Shown piece by piece: positions 37,260 through 49,438 of a DNA stretch of 64,000 nt (position 1 is its first letter; each line of letters starts with the position of its first letter). Origin of the DNA: Streblospio benedicti (Eukaryota > Annelida > Polychaeta > Spionida > Spionidae); the NCBI GenBank assembly GCA_019095985.1, contig CM032659.1:17265191-17329190 (forward strand), given 5' to 3'. Made by a program: the position numbers and the translations under genes. The notes under the pieces were generated by a model, which saw nothing but the letters and a program-made list of their open reading frames with translations, did not search any database and was not told the origin of the DNA.

Positions 37260-38600
37260 TGCACCGTTTATTTTGATTTTTTTTTAAATTATTGTAATTC
37301 TTCTATGATATTTGTTAAATTTATTATATAGACTGGTTATATTTGTCTGGTAGTTGACACAACTTTCACGTGCACTAAGCGTAGCTAAGTGTCGGCTGCA
37401 CGTAATAAAGGACTTTAGCGAATTAAGAATCCAACATTGAGATAGTGGGTGGCAGTCCCAACGAAGCTAAAAAGATGCCACTCATGCGTGTGTACTCAAT
37501 GGTATCTCAACGGTATCCCTCACCAGCCTACTCTATGAAAGGACACTACGTCTGATCTTCTTACTATCAATGTACGCGCAATGCCCCCTCTCACCATCAA
37601 TACAAAAAGAGTCGCTCTGTGCATGGGTTTACGTGTATGCACAAGAGGATGTCATAAGTCCTGTTTAGAAGGGTACGTGCATGCGTGCGTGCGTGCGTGG
37701 TGCATATGGTGTGGGGATATGTCACATCAAGTCTCCTTTATTTTCCGTCCCTTTTGATACAGACGTCTTTTTTTGTTTCTCCAAATCTAATGCATTGACT
37801 GTAAATCCCACATTCCCCTTTCTCTCCATGTTCATGATGTCGTTCTCATATCACATTTTCCAGCCTTTAACCACATCTGACTTCTGCGACCCCCGCCCCC
37901 AAACCACTAATTACCAAAGCATGCCGGGAATGTGAGGCCAGTATCACTGTTATCACGAGGTGTGTTCTTAAGAACGATAGTCCCTATGTGGATTTGATAA
38001 TCCTGATCCAGTTTCTCTTCTACTTTGTTATTGCTATCAGATGTTCACTGTACAGTAGCTACCGATGATACTTTTTTCAAAGACATGTGGTTAACAAGTT
38101 AGTAGATGGATTATGATATACGAATGCTCTCAATACTTCAGTAATTAACGGATATGTAACGGAAAAGGCAACCATTTCAATGACATGTGGTAACCGTCCT
38201 ATCAATGGCAATGGCATGTAATTTATTGGAATTATAATGAAAACTAGCACGTGTGATAGGATAGCATACATAACAATAAAAATAGTAATAAGTTTGTGTG
38301 GTAATTTGCGACACCAGCAGGAAAGCTGACATTGAGGATTTACATGCGTGGTGAGTAATTCCGGGGTGAGTTTCCTATTCAGTTACAGCTGTTCAAATAT
38401 GTGGCTGTCACTTTCACACTCACATTCAAACTTCACGAGTTGGACACTATACGTTTCCGGCGGTCTTAAACACGATGTACGTGAGATGAAATCCTCTGCT
38501 AGCTGATTTGGTCCGGGAAGTGGGCGAGGGTCATGGCAACCTTAAAACCAAGTGGCAGGTTTAAGGTGCTGGCTTAACGCTGCAAGTCACAACTTTATGG
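37260..38600. other. Spacer without recognisable features
   Basis: AT-rich to moderate GC, with a short GCGTGCGTGC run at 37682-37698. Short open frames only; nothing with domain support. Confidence 0.4.
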
Positions 38601-38603
38601 GAC

Positions 38604-39050
38604 TAAAGCCCAAGGCACAACAGCAAGTGCGGGCAATATGACAGTGCGGTTTTCTACGTGACTGCCTGATTACGGCATGTAATGACGTACGGCCTGACGT
38701 ATTGACCCCGGACTGGTTCTGTACTGTCTACCTACAGTCAGACAACTGTTCATTTCACTGTAGAGATAGTTTCGCATGTCAAACTCACTGGCATATCTAG
38801 TTTTTTTTTGAAGGGGCGGGGAGGGGGCGCACCTAAGGGCTTTTATGCGTTTCATACTCGCGATCGATGGCGGACGTGCCAAAAACCCTACAACAATTAA
38901 GTATTTTGGTTGATCTGGCTATAAAAACTTTCTCAACTGTCTGTGTACTGTCTAAATAGCGTACTTTCGAAGCACTGGACACGCACTGTCTCCTTGAGTT
39001 TTTGGCAGTAAAGAGGTAGTACTGACGCAGTACTGCTGGCTGTGCCATAG
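38604..39050. mobile_element. Larger relative of the GGGCACAACC MITE, interrupted by a second element
   Basis: Left end CCCAAGGCACAACAGCAAGTGC and right end AGTACTGCTGGCTGTGCCAT are inverted and match the ends of the 10974-11127 element. Inside, at about 38786-38916, is a GGCAGATCCAG-family copy, so this looks like nested insertion. Confidence 0.5.
38786..38916. mobile_element. GGCAGATCCAG-family element (nested)
   Basis: Starts CTGGCATATCTAG, has the family G-run, CACCTAAGGGCTTTTATG, CGTTTCATACTCGCGATCGA, GCGGACGTGCCAAAAACCCT and AAGTATTTTGGTTGATCTGG. The CGATCGATGGCGGACGTGCC core matches 9985-10146. Confidence 0.55.
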
Positions 39051-39110
39051 ACGTAATGAGCTATATGTATTTGAGCATCTTCTCTCCTGAAATAATTCCC
39101 AAAATAAAAG

Positions 39111-39165
39111 TGAATCACATTTTCTTTGTAACGTCTCCAGGAACTGGCACATCGTGAGTAGTTTT
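39111..39165. repeat. 50-bp repeated segment, copy 1
   Basis: GAATCACATTTTCTTTGTAA.GTCTCCAGGAACTGGCACATCGTG, repeated almost exactly at 39971-40023. Possibly the end of a mobile element. Confidence 0.7.
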
Positions 39166-39970
39166 TCACATTGTAAATGTCACGTGTATGTGACGGCGAT
39201 ATGTAAATCATGGGGTTACCATAGATGTAGGCCACTTCTTGTAACAAGCCATACACCCCTAAAATTGGGAGTGTTGCTTATCTACACCATGTGAATAAAA
39301 CATCCTTGTCATTGAGGTGATAATCTTTTGGTTATGAGTCATTCACCGGCTCATCCTATAACATATGAGCAATCATCTTTTAAAGTTATAACATATAGCT
39401 CGGCGATATATAAGATGTAGGGCCTTGTGCACAGTGGAGGATACATGTAGCCTATTTATTTCTACATATACGCTGTATTTAGCAAGTAATTAAGCTGGCA
39501 AACAAACAGTGTAATCAATGATGCCATCTAGACCTTTGTTTACTTCTTCTTTTAGACGTCTATAGTGTAAAATGCAGCAACTCTCTATTTAGAGTTTATT
39601 GCACAACGCAGAAGTTAGTACAGGTAGCTAAAATATGTAGACCAGCGTGACAAAGATACCTAATAATTGTCAGATGGTCAAAGATGTTTGTGTGAAGTCA
39701 CAACGCACACGTCACCATGGCAACTGTCCCGATAACACAGCCTGCATACCGAGTCTCTCCTGTGTACAAGCGTTAGGGGCCATCAGCATTAAATGGAAAG
39801 GTTTCTTGAGCACTAACAAAACTTCACATTTCATGCCAGCGTAAAATGTATAAAATTTCACTCAGAAATGAAATGAAATGAAATATACCTCGTTGAAAAC
39901 GAGATAATTGAAATGGAAATTGCATTCACCAGCATCGGTTTACAGTGGGCATTATGTCGCGGTAACCCGA

Positions 39971-40025
39971 GAATCACATTTTCTTTGTAAAGTCTCCAGG
40001 AACTGGCACATCGTGTGAATCCTTC
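39971..40025. repeat. 50-bp repeated segment, copy 2
   Basis: Same as 39111-39165 with one or two differences, in the same orientation 860 bp away. Confidence 0.7.
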
Positions 40026-40168
40026 ACATAGCCCGTCTTACGGAAAATGTATGAGGTAATAGAACGTAATCTCTACACGTGTCTGTGTTATACATTGCAC
40101 GAGATTAACACAGTTGTGAATTCATCAGCCTGATTCTCTCAATGCCCACAATAAAATCTCTGATATAA

Positions 40169-40352
40169 GGCCGCCTCATACCATACGGGTTCACACAAGT
40201 CACGCTGGGTAATAACGAGACGTCGTGTAAGACGCTCAGGCCCTGTGAAGAAGCTTCTGCCGAGCAATGCCGTGATTCTGCTGATACAATTTTCATACAC
40301 AATGAGGACATAAGGGCAGCAGCTCATTACCTTTGTGCCGTGTGTGCCGTGC
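40169..40352 (+). CDS. Candidate orphan exon encoding a Cys-rich segment
   Basis: A frame open from 40169, ending in a consensus donor (C/GTAAGT at 40353), encodes VTLGNNETSCKTLRPCEEAS, AEQCRDSADTIFIHNEDIRA and AAHYLCAVCAV. Even Cys spacing, an N-glycosylation site and balanced composition look coding-like. The acceptor side is weak (GATATAAG), and I find no joining exon; another Cys-containing frame lies upstream at 39647-39790 (NCPDNTACIPSLSCVQ). It could be a relic exon. Confidence 0.28.
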
Positions 40353-40552
40353 GTAAGTCTAAATTTAGTTTAATAAGAAAATGCAGTGGGTGGTTTATTT
40401 CTTCTTCTTGGCATCGACCTCAAGCCGTTACATCCTATAGCTATGAATATACTATGGGGAATTTGCGACAGGGGAATGATTATGAGATGACATTCTTCAT
40501 GGTAGTCCTGCTCGAGCTACACTTCCTCACGCAATTCAGCAAACATTGATAC

Positions 40553-43500
40553 GCCCGTGAGTTTCTTGAAGTTTAAAATAGATCTGATAGATGATATTAC
40601 AAATGAAAATCGCGCCATCCGGTACAATGTCACAAAATGATGAATTGTTGAAAAGGTCGCGATCTAACCGTAACATGACTATTATGAACACTTGCCTTGT
40701 ACTATCTATAACCGTTACACAAAAACTGCCATTCATCATCTTCGTCTTAGAGTAACAATGAACGCCAACACCATCAGATACGATCGGCAATACAGCCTTA
40801 TCACACGTTTAACATATGAATGGATTATCTGTTGTGTTTACATCATTACAGTCCCAAAGTGGCTCTGTCGAGTACATAATTGTGATAAACTATCAGCTGG
40901 TGCTAAAAATAGACTGGTTAATGATGGGCAGCCGGGCTGTAGTTCTCTGGCGATGTCAATGTCATCAGGACGGTCAATGAACATCAGGACAGTCATTGAA
41001 CATCAGGACGGTCCGCAAACAAGGCGGGGAGTCCTAGCACGTGAGGGGGCATGGTGTTCACACGTTGCACGTCCAGATATGACCCTTGGCCTTAATAGGT
41101 CAATATGTACTCAATATTTCAATATGAGAATGAACGCAGGTGCCATAGTAATGATGGACATTTTATTTTTGGCAGTGGCCTTGCTTGTGAGGACAATGAT
41201 GTCAAAGACTTTAATTTCACTCTGAATTGACAATTCTTTTTTTCCCACTCTAGCTTCAAGGCTAGACACAAGCAGAATAATGTTCATCGTGAGAGGCAAA
41301 TAGCAATGACATGTGGACTCTAAGCTTAATAACATGCACGCTTATTGCAACTTGAAAGAAGGACAGTGCACACATTCCTTCCTAATGTCCAGGCCAGCAT
41401 AAATAATGCACACGCCATCTTTATCTACTGAGGTGAGTCCGCCACAGTCGCATTATGCTACGCATATATGATGTTACTTTTGAAATAAAATATTATCATT
41501 TAAACTGTACATTCGTGTGTGTAAAGTATCCAAGGATTTTTACCATGCAGCAAAGCCCAGCGCCGGTGATAAGTTTGCACCCACATCCACCTTAAATTCT
41601 TAATGGGAAAGTCGTACCCGCACTCACGCCCACACATTTAAATTATTGAAGACTGCAGTGAAGCCCCCAACCCCCCATATTTCACAAAGATGGGGGTCAT
41701 ATTCACACCTGCACCCACAGATTCCGAAGGACAATCCGAAGAAAACCCCACAAACGCCCGCACAAAAGCCCGCACCCCCCGCCCCAATAATTTACAGTTA
41801 ATTCGTCACAGTTTATTAATATATGCAAATCAATCCTCTACAGTTTTCTACATCTTGATAGCCAAGTTCATGAATAAAAATATCATTGATGTTTGATGAT
41901 GCGGTATATCCCAAAACAGGATGTTCTATCTGCAAGTACATGTAATCGCCCTTCAACAATGAAGTTTTTCTCATTTGGTGCTGACGTTTCCACAATACAC
42001 TTCTTTTAGCAATTCTTGCAAGTGCAGGAAGTTCAATGCAATAATTGAGAAACATGAGAAATACCCTGGCTCGCAGTACGTGTACCCGGGGGATGTGTGT
42101 GTGTGTGTGTGTGTGTGTTGGAATGGGGGTAATGAACGGTATCACATCTTCAGCCGAGTATGCCACATTAAATCCATCTGTTGTGGAGGACTATTTTGAC
42201 AGAAATTGTAAAATGCGTACATAGTTTTCTAATAAGAACACGATGATACATTGTGATTTTACTTAGCATTCGATTTAAATTACAACACATGGCGACTTTC
42301 TATACTAGACAATTCCCGGTGGGTCAGAATGTGTCTCCCCCACTTTCATGTTTTTCCCCATCTCCATGAACCTTCGAATTCGTGTGTATGAAACCCATTA
42401 AAATTATATGGGCGGTTCCCCTGGTCTGAAAACTTCGATTTACCCGTGCCTTCTTTTCTAAAAAAAACCCGTTTATTTAAATACCCCCGTCTACTGTGCT
42501 ATAATTGGTAAAGAATGGGACCAGTCAATATAGTAAATTATAGACGCCCTACTGTAGTGTAAGTGGTTTGACCTATAATCCGATGCTGATTGCCGCCTAA
42601 TCCATCTTACGGGCGGCAGTATCTCGGCTGCTACAGTTGTGTTCGCACGTTTTAATAATTGTGTCAAATTTTAGTCTCTCAGTTACATATAAATGTACAG
42701 TTGTTCATAAAAATTGTGTTGATGTTCATGCAACACAAGGGAAGCCAAGAAAAACGTCACTCTGACACCAACGCACATGTACATGTAGACTATACATGAT
42801 ATCGACTGACGCTCACTCAAACCAGACGGCACACAGATGATCAGTAAGTCTAAACAATGTCTCTTATTTTATACTCACCGTCATTGTTGTTTGCATATTA
42901 CGTAATGCTGACAAAGTGGATAATGTCTATTCCCCTTGGGATACTAACTCAGCCCACCAGGTAGTACGCTTCATGCCACCAACATCCTTTGTCGATGATT
43001 TTACATTGTTCAACCATTTAAGTGTTTCCTTAAAGAACTCCGTGGTTTTAACGTGCAAAGTGAAAAAGCTGCATCCTTGTTGGCTATATTATTGTCACTT
43101 TAATTGAATGTTCTCAACCTTATTCGAAGCAAATTAATAGCACTATGTTAACAACTCCTCGAGAGATGCTGTGTTCTTGAAATGCAATGTTTTAAGTGTA
43201 ACAGAACCGCATTGCTTTTATACGTAGCTAAATTTCCTATAAGATGTGATTCTTTCTGCTACAAAATTTTAATCAAAATCTAATGCTTAAAGATCACAGT
43301 AATTTTGCTACGTCAATTAGATGTTTATATTAGAAGAAAACCCCCAACCAAATGTAACGAGTATAAATTGATGTATACATTACAAAAAGTCCTAACTTTG
43401 ATGATAAGGTCATGGGTTTACTGTAATAGAATTTACCATTTCTGATTTATCACCACGTGTGTATGCCGCTGACTTATGTGACCGACTTAATTATAAACCG

Positions 43501-44925
43501 TGCAGCTATTTGATTACTTCAGAGATATTTCCTAATGCGTTTTTCTAATGTAATTACAAAAAGATTTGTATTAAACGTTAATAGATTCGGTAACACTTTA
43601 ATTTAGAACATGTTCAGTGACATCTATCAGCGAATCAGCGCTAAATTTGCACTTTGACTGCTCATAAACTGAAATTTTCAAACTAATGCTGCATACTCTC
43701 ACGAAGATAACCAGTAAAAGGACCTTGTTTTCATTGTGATCCTAGTGCCCCAAAACCAGAAAATAAAACATGGGTTCAAATGTCTGCTGTGTTTGATTAT
43801 GCCAGTTGAACAAATGCATCCATAAACGGCTGCTATATGACATCTGTTAACTACGTGTAAATAGGTACAGGTCAGCCGAGTGAATGCTAATGTGTTCTAT
43901 ACATGTATGCATTACTAGATAGGGTAATATAGCAACATGTGATTGGTGATTTGTCCTAATTCTTGATTGTGAATTGTGAACTGCCTGTATTTAAGTGTGT
44001 GATCTGTGATGCAACTTATTTGATTACAATTCCTTGCGACAAGTGAAAGACAGTGAAATGTATTGTTGACTGGTGATTTAGGGAAACACATGCTAGTGAA
44101 TGGATTTTCATCAAGGGTATATCACCCCCCCCCCTTCCCCGCTTCATACTGGGGTTGATGTACTGTGCTATATAAGCAGCTTCAGAAAGTGCGAGAGCAA
44201 AAGCTCATGAAGTATGCCAACAACTCTTACCGTGATAAGTTTTGGACAGGATAGCATCGTAGGTTGAATAGAAACAGATATGCATGTAATGGAGCTTTTA
44301 TCCACACATTGTGCCTACTGATTCCCGCAAACATTAAGACGGAATGTCCTGATTTCGCTCTGGCATGTATTCGCTTTTTTTGTTGTTGCTTTACTTATGC
44401 TGCCATGCTGCCATCGGTCGTAGCATTTTGTGACTAAAATCGCAATCGCTCCTATAATAAATAGGGCTACACACTGTTATTTAATCAGTGCAACATCGTG
44501 AGGTGGTCAGAGAATCAGTACAAAGTCATGAGAGCACAACGACCCCTCAAAATCTACGGTTGCATGGTGTTTGCCAGCAAAAGAGCAGATACGGCGATCT
44601 GTCAAATACCTCCACCATTGAGGAATCGGAATATTACAATGACAACAAACTATATATTTCAATCGGTACATTTTGCACGACAAGTCAGACATAGGTGATT
44701 ACATGTATTCTAAAGAAGACAAATATTTGAAATGATTTAATTTATAAGAAAAGAGACAAAGGCACACATGTGCATGGTCCAAGTAATCAGGTGGTCTTTC
44801 TAGAAAAGTTCAATCGTAATCATAGCAATATTGAAAAGTACGAGAAATGCTTATTCTGTAAAGCATAACGAATACAAAGCAGGCAGCAAATGGTGTCAGA
44901 GCCGTGCTATAGTAGCGTAAATTCT
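40553..44925. other. Gene-poor spacer
   Basis: No gene supported. A 177-codon frame at 40692-41225 lacks any recognisable pattern and spans a short tandem (CATCAGGACGGTCAATGAA-type, about 40965-41010). A TG microsatellite lies at 42094-42119, and a C-run followed by CTTCCCCGC near 44127-44140. The rest is AT-rich. Confidence 0.45.
42094..42119. repeat. (TG)n microsatellite
   Basis: About twelve TG units without interruption. Confidence 0.95.
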
Positions 44926-44929
44926 GTAA

Positions 44930-45122
44930 CCCAACCCCCACAATTTCACATAGACGATGGTAGCTCCAAATGGTCCACAAGACGCCAGAAATGAGAAAAA
45001 AAAAGAAATATATTTCCAACTTTTTATGGTGCTCCGGGTGTATATTTTGTGACCAAAACATGAGATCGTCTGAAATGGCGTTCTGTGACCTTTCAGGTGG
45101 ACTGGATGAACGTCTTCTTGAG
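44930..45122. repeat. Dispersed repeat, copy B
   Basis: Counterpart of 34012-34165 in the same orientation, with an A/T-rich insert of about 45 bp after AGACGCCAGA. Minus-strand frames over both copies share an HPVHLK motif and a later (I/T)YVKL ending, but neither is a whole gene. Confidence 0.6.
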
Positions 45123-45124
45123 TA

Positions 45125-48100
45125 TCTAGAATTACCATCATCTATGTGAAATTGGGGGGGGGTTAAAGCTCCGGCTGTTTCCGTCATTTGCACATTAGTT
45201 TTACTGCGGTCCTTTTTTCTCTCTAAAAGGCAGATCTCACATTCTTGAGAGAGGCACGTTGAGTTTTAATAAAACGGCAACCGCGCTTTGCCTCCCAATA
45301 AGTAAGGGCATTAATCTTGCTGTGGTGCATTCGGAAATGTGGATATCATTGTTTCTAATGGATTGTTTGGTATAATATTGTACTATAATATGATATAGTT
45401 TTTTACAATATGCATATATAAGCGCTTGCTTAATGAACAACCTGTCAAATAACGTTGCATAATTGATGAATAATTGACTTCTTTAGTTGCATACATTATG
45501 TTAATGAGCGATACACTACGAGAGCGTTTCTTCAATAGTCTTGATCAACCAGTGCACTGGTGGTTATCCACGTGCTCGTAGCCTCGTGAGAAATATAGAG
45601 CCTGACTGGGCGAGACACAGGCTTAAAATCCCGGACCAAAACGCTTGAAAACGAAAGTTTAGAATATGTTGGTTCAAACGCTTCGAGACTCGCGTGTTTT
45701 TATTTGTTATCAACTAACAAGTTGATCGATGTACATTGCTGTGATGTTGATGCGGTTAGGGTAAGACACCTCCTCTGACTACAATAGCATAGACGTATCA
45801 TCTGAAAGATGATAGGACCACGTTTGGTATGCCCCGCCAGTGACCGTGTATCCCCGCATACATAAAGCTCAAAATACATATGATCTGTACCATGTCACAC
45901 CTCTAGTAGGTCTCGACCAATCAAATTTAGTTCACAATACAGCATCAGTACCTATGTACGTTAATATACACAAGACGTTGTTTCCTCTCCGTGGTAATAG
46001 CCAAAAACAAACAAACATACATACAACAAACGAAAAAAACAAACAGAATGGCATGCACGATAAAAAATAATAAAGAACACCCACACCCACACCAATGCAG
46101 AACCTCGAACCTCCTATATGTTATGTGTTTAATGTTCCATGTTCCACACAAAGGTCTGGTATCTGAAAACAAAAGGTTATAGTTGAAAGAGAAAACATCT
46201 TTCTTTTCTTGTGTAATCTATACCACGTCACTACAGTTAGAATCGTGACACCAATTAATGGCAAATGTTCTTTTCAAGTTGAGACGGTTTGGCAATGACA
46301 GAGGAAATTTGAGATACGAGGACCAGTGTTTCCCGAGTGTGGACCTCTGTCTGCTGGAGTCGTCACAGTCTCAGTGCATAATGATACGACGCAACGTTAC
46401 TTAAAAATACCGTGACCTAAATGTCAGCTGAAAGTCTTGCGATACGAGAAATTATGCAACTCGAGATTTGTTGAAATGGGCCACAATACAATAATTCATA
46501 GTTGCAGGCCTTTTTAAAAACATTTCACTTGATTAAACTTGCAAACAAACATGTTCGATTCAGCTACTAGTCTTTGTGGTGGGAATGAAATGCAATTATT
46601 CCATTTGATTGTGCAACAGTTGGGTCAGAAAAATAGACTCACATAGAAAAGAATATAGCCGACAATGGAACATGTAACTAGGAAATGTGTTTGGTCATTT
46701 TCGATCGTTTATGGATGCTTCACAAATAATACTATATAGATCTACGGATGTAATTATTATCAACCCTCATACAATTTTGCTGACTACTGCATGCATTTTC
46801 CTATAAAAATGGAGTAAAAAAAGCCCTCCACCCCCATTTTCACTCATTTTGACAAATCTAGAGTTGTGCAACTTCTCGTACCTCGTCGCAGGGACCTTTA
46901 ATTATTTTTCCAAGTGACCGTGAGGAAGTTGGACGTTCAGACATATTACCTGTCTGCATTCTCGCATATAATGTGTGCACTTCACAGCTACATGTCACAC
47001 GCTATCACAAATTGTGCTTTCCCTCTTCAAACTCAATCTGTTACCAAATCTGACAGTTTTTTTCACTTTCAGGTAGTCGCTGAGAGCACGTGAGTGTTTT
47101 ACATCAACCGGCTGTGTCCAATATGGTGCAAGCATTGGAAAGGGAACCTACTGGTGAACCACATGTCACGGCCTTTAAAATGTTGCTCAAGTAACCAGAT
47201 TTTGGATATCATTTTGGTAGTGCCAGGGTCTGACATTGCCGACGATTTGACCAGTGGTGTTTTGCCAGTCGTTGCTTACAGTTAACGGGCACTCTGGCGG
47301 TGGACTTGTGGGTTCGTTTGTCTTCCCTGTTCCATCAGGGGAAAATGTTATTGGATGTCAGCCAGTGACCTACAATCCAAACTGAGACTAATAGCCTCAT
47401 TGGAGAACATATATGGATAGGAGCTCATGCGTGGTAAATGGCAGCTACATTTCATGGGAATGAGGAGGGATACATTATTCTATTTGGTTGAATGTAGATC
47501 TGTATAGACAACATGCATAGCATACAAAGGCATACAGAGAATATTGAAATTAAAACAAATTGAATGATCTAAACTTAGACAATTGCTGCCAAAGCCGTAC
47601 AAATTATAGTCATTTGCCCGATGCAGCCGTGTAACACAACCGTGTGCAATTACAGATGTTCAGCAATGCTTGATTTAACATTAATTGTAAAGAGGTGAAA
47701 GCAAACTGCTTGGCTGCTAGAATGGTTAAGCAGCCCATCAATCAAGTTCAGACGACATTTCCCAAATGGAAGGTGCACATAAATAGTGACTGAAAGAGTT
47801 TGAACTATAGTAGGCGATTGATTGACATAGTCGATACTCGAGAACCGTGCTCAGACTAGCCGATAACATACCAGTCAGACCTGGGAACTGAGAGGAGTTT
47901 TCTGAAGGCAATTTTCCATTGAAGCTCCTATTGCTGGTGTAAAGGTAGGAGTAACCTATATAAGAATTCACCCCGTGGATACAGTTCTGCACAGTGTCCT
48001 CTGAGCCAACATCAAGTGGGGAAACACGGCCAGACACGCGTGGTTGGGAGGACTGAAAACCAGACAGGTAGGAATGACGTTAGTTACTTCGACTACACAA

Positions 48101-49270
48101 ATGATTACAAGTGTTCCTAGTCGGAAATGCACAAAGAAAAAATATATACCACAAGAGAGGCTAATTATTAGAGCGTATTTTAGAAGTTTTGCAGATGCTT
48201 TGTTTAACCCATCGATGTGAACGAAACCAAATAGCAGACGAGCGCGTTACTTGGTCTCCAATACAATAAGGTTGGGAAGTACCGCGCTAATTCAGTCACG
48301 TGACAGGCTTTCACCTGATTAGTAGACCCGAGGTCGTTATGACCATATATCTTTTTTGCAAGAAAAACAACGAAAAAGCTCAAATATCTCATGGGATTAA
48401 CCGTTTATGCCGGAAGTTCTATGAAGTGTTCAAACGGGGCAGTTATGAGGGCACAGTGTGTGTGTTTTTGTGTTAATAAAAAGAGCTTCTGGTTCATGAT
48501 TCACATATAAGCCAACCACAGTTATAGGGGCTGGTCTCCTCTGATGAGGCAAGCTGATATTAGATATACGAGGGTTCAGATTGGGGCAGGGAGGGGATGT
48601 TCTGTTACCACTGCACACGTAAATCTCAGGCGATTTCCCTCTTTTCAGTTAATTATTACACTTTTCCCCACTGAGCACTTCATCGATGTTTGCAAATTTC
48701 CCACTTTTCACTTATTTTTAAAGCAAATTTCCCATTTCGTACTTATTTCATAGCAATCATCACTAAAAGGGCATTGACGCCCTAAGCTATTGATTTTCTC
48801 ATTAACGTTATTTAAGTGTAAACTCTGGCGCGTTCAAATGCACATTACAACCCACGTTCACACCTTGGACAACGTGCAGTAATCAACTATGTCATACCAT
48901 ATGGCACCTTTATTATTGCACACATTCACATATACAGCTATATCTAAATTCAAATCTGGCTAATGTTATATCGTCAATGAGTCAGACATATACTAACAAA
49001 ATGGCCTAAACTAAGAGAACATAATTATTCGGGTTTCATGAGAGTGTTCTGATCCTATTGTCGGCTGTGTCGAATCGGACGGAGTCGTTTGTCTCCAGAC
49101 ACGACTGGCAGTCGCCCAGACCAGTCCAGTGCAGTTAACTAGATGTTAGTCTGCTATAGATGCGGACTTTATGAATGTATTATGTACATATGCCGTGGCC
49201 TCACTCTGCTTCTGAGAGTGAGAGTAGAGCTATGTTGTGACAGTTACTGACTTCTGTTGCTTCTATTTTA
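45125..49270. other. Gene-poor spacer
   Basis: I see no gene, RNA or clear transposon ends. Short frames on both strands have no domain or splice support. Confidence 0.4.
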
Positions 49271-49294
49271 AGAACTCGACTGGCGGAAGAAGCC

Positions 49295-49357
49295 ATGATG
49301 CACCGCAGCCTTGGTGCCTCCGTCATTCTGGTGCTGGGTCTCGGACTGGTAGCGGGG
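49295..49357 (+). CDS. Signal-peptide exon of an otherwise unseen secreted or membrane protein
   Basis: ATG ATG start in a good context (GAAGCCATGATG) encodes MMHRSLGASVILVLGLGLVA then G, ending exactly at a consensus donor (GGG/GTAAGT, 49358) in phase 0. A pyrimidine-rich TTGCTTCTATTTTAAG ends 23 bp upstream and may be the acceptor of a 5'-UTR intron. This is a typical short hydrophobic leader exon. I could not find the next plus-strand exon within the window; the intron begins with a duplicated donor and soon meets the 49439-50496 transposon. Confidence 0.5.
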
Positions 49358-49433
49358 GTAAGTTCTTACTTCAAGTTTTCTGAGGGGTAGCACCAGGGTA
49401 AGTTCCTACTTCGAGTGTTCTGGGGGCGTGCCG
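49354..49433. repeat. 40-bp tandem duplication of a splice donor region
   Basis: GGGTAAGTTC.TACTTC.AGTGTTCTG-like units at 49355 and 49395, period 40. The second copy repeats the donor GGGTAAGT, so two competing donors lie 40 nt apart. Confidence 0.75.
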
Positions 49434-49438
49434 ATGTC

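Noticed and set aside
40692-41225. 177-codon plus-strand frame
   Set aside because: Spans a short tandem repeat, has no recognisable domain, and codon use does not resemble the supported genes.
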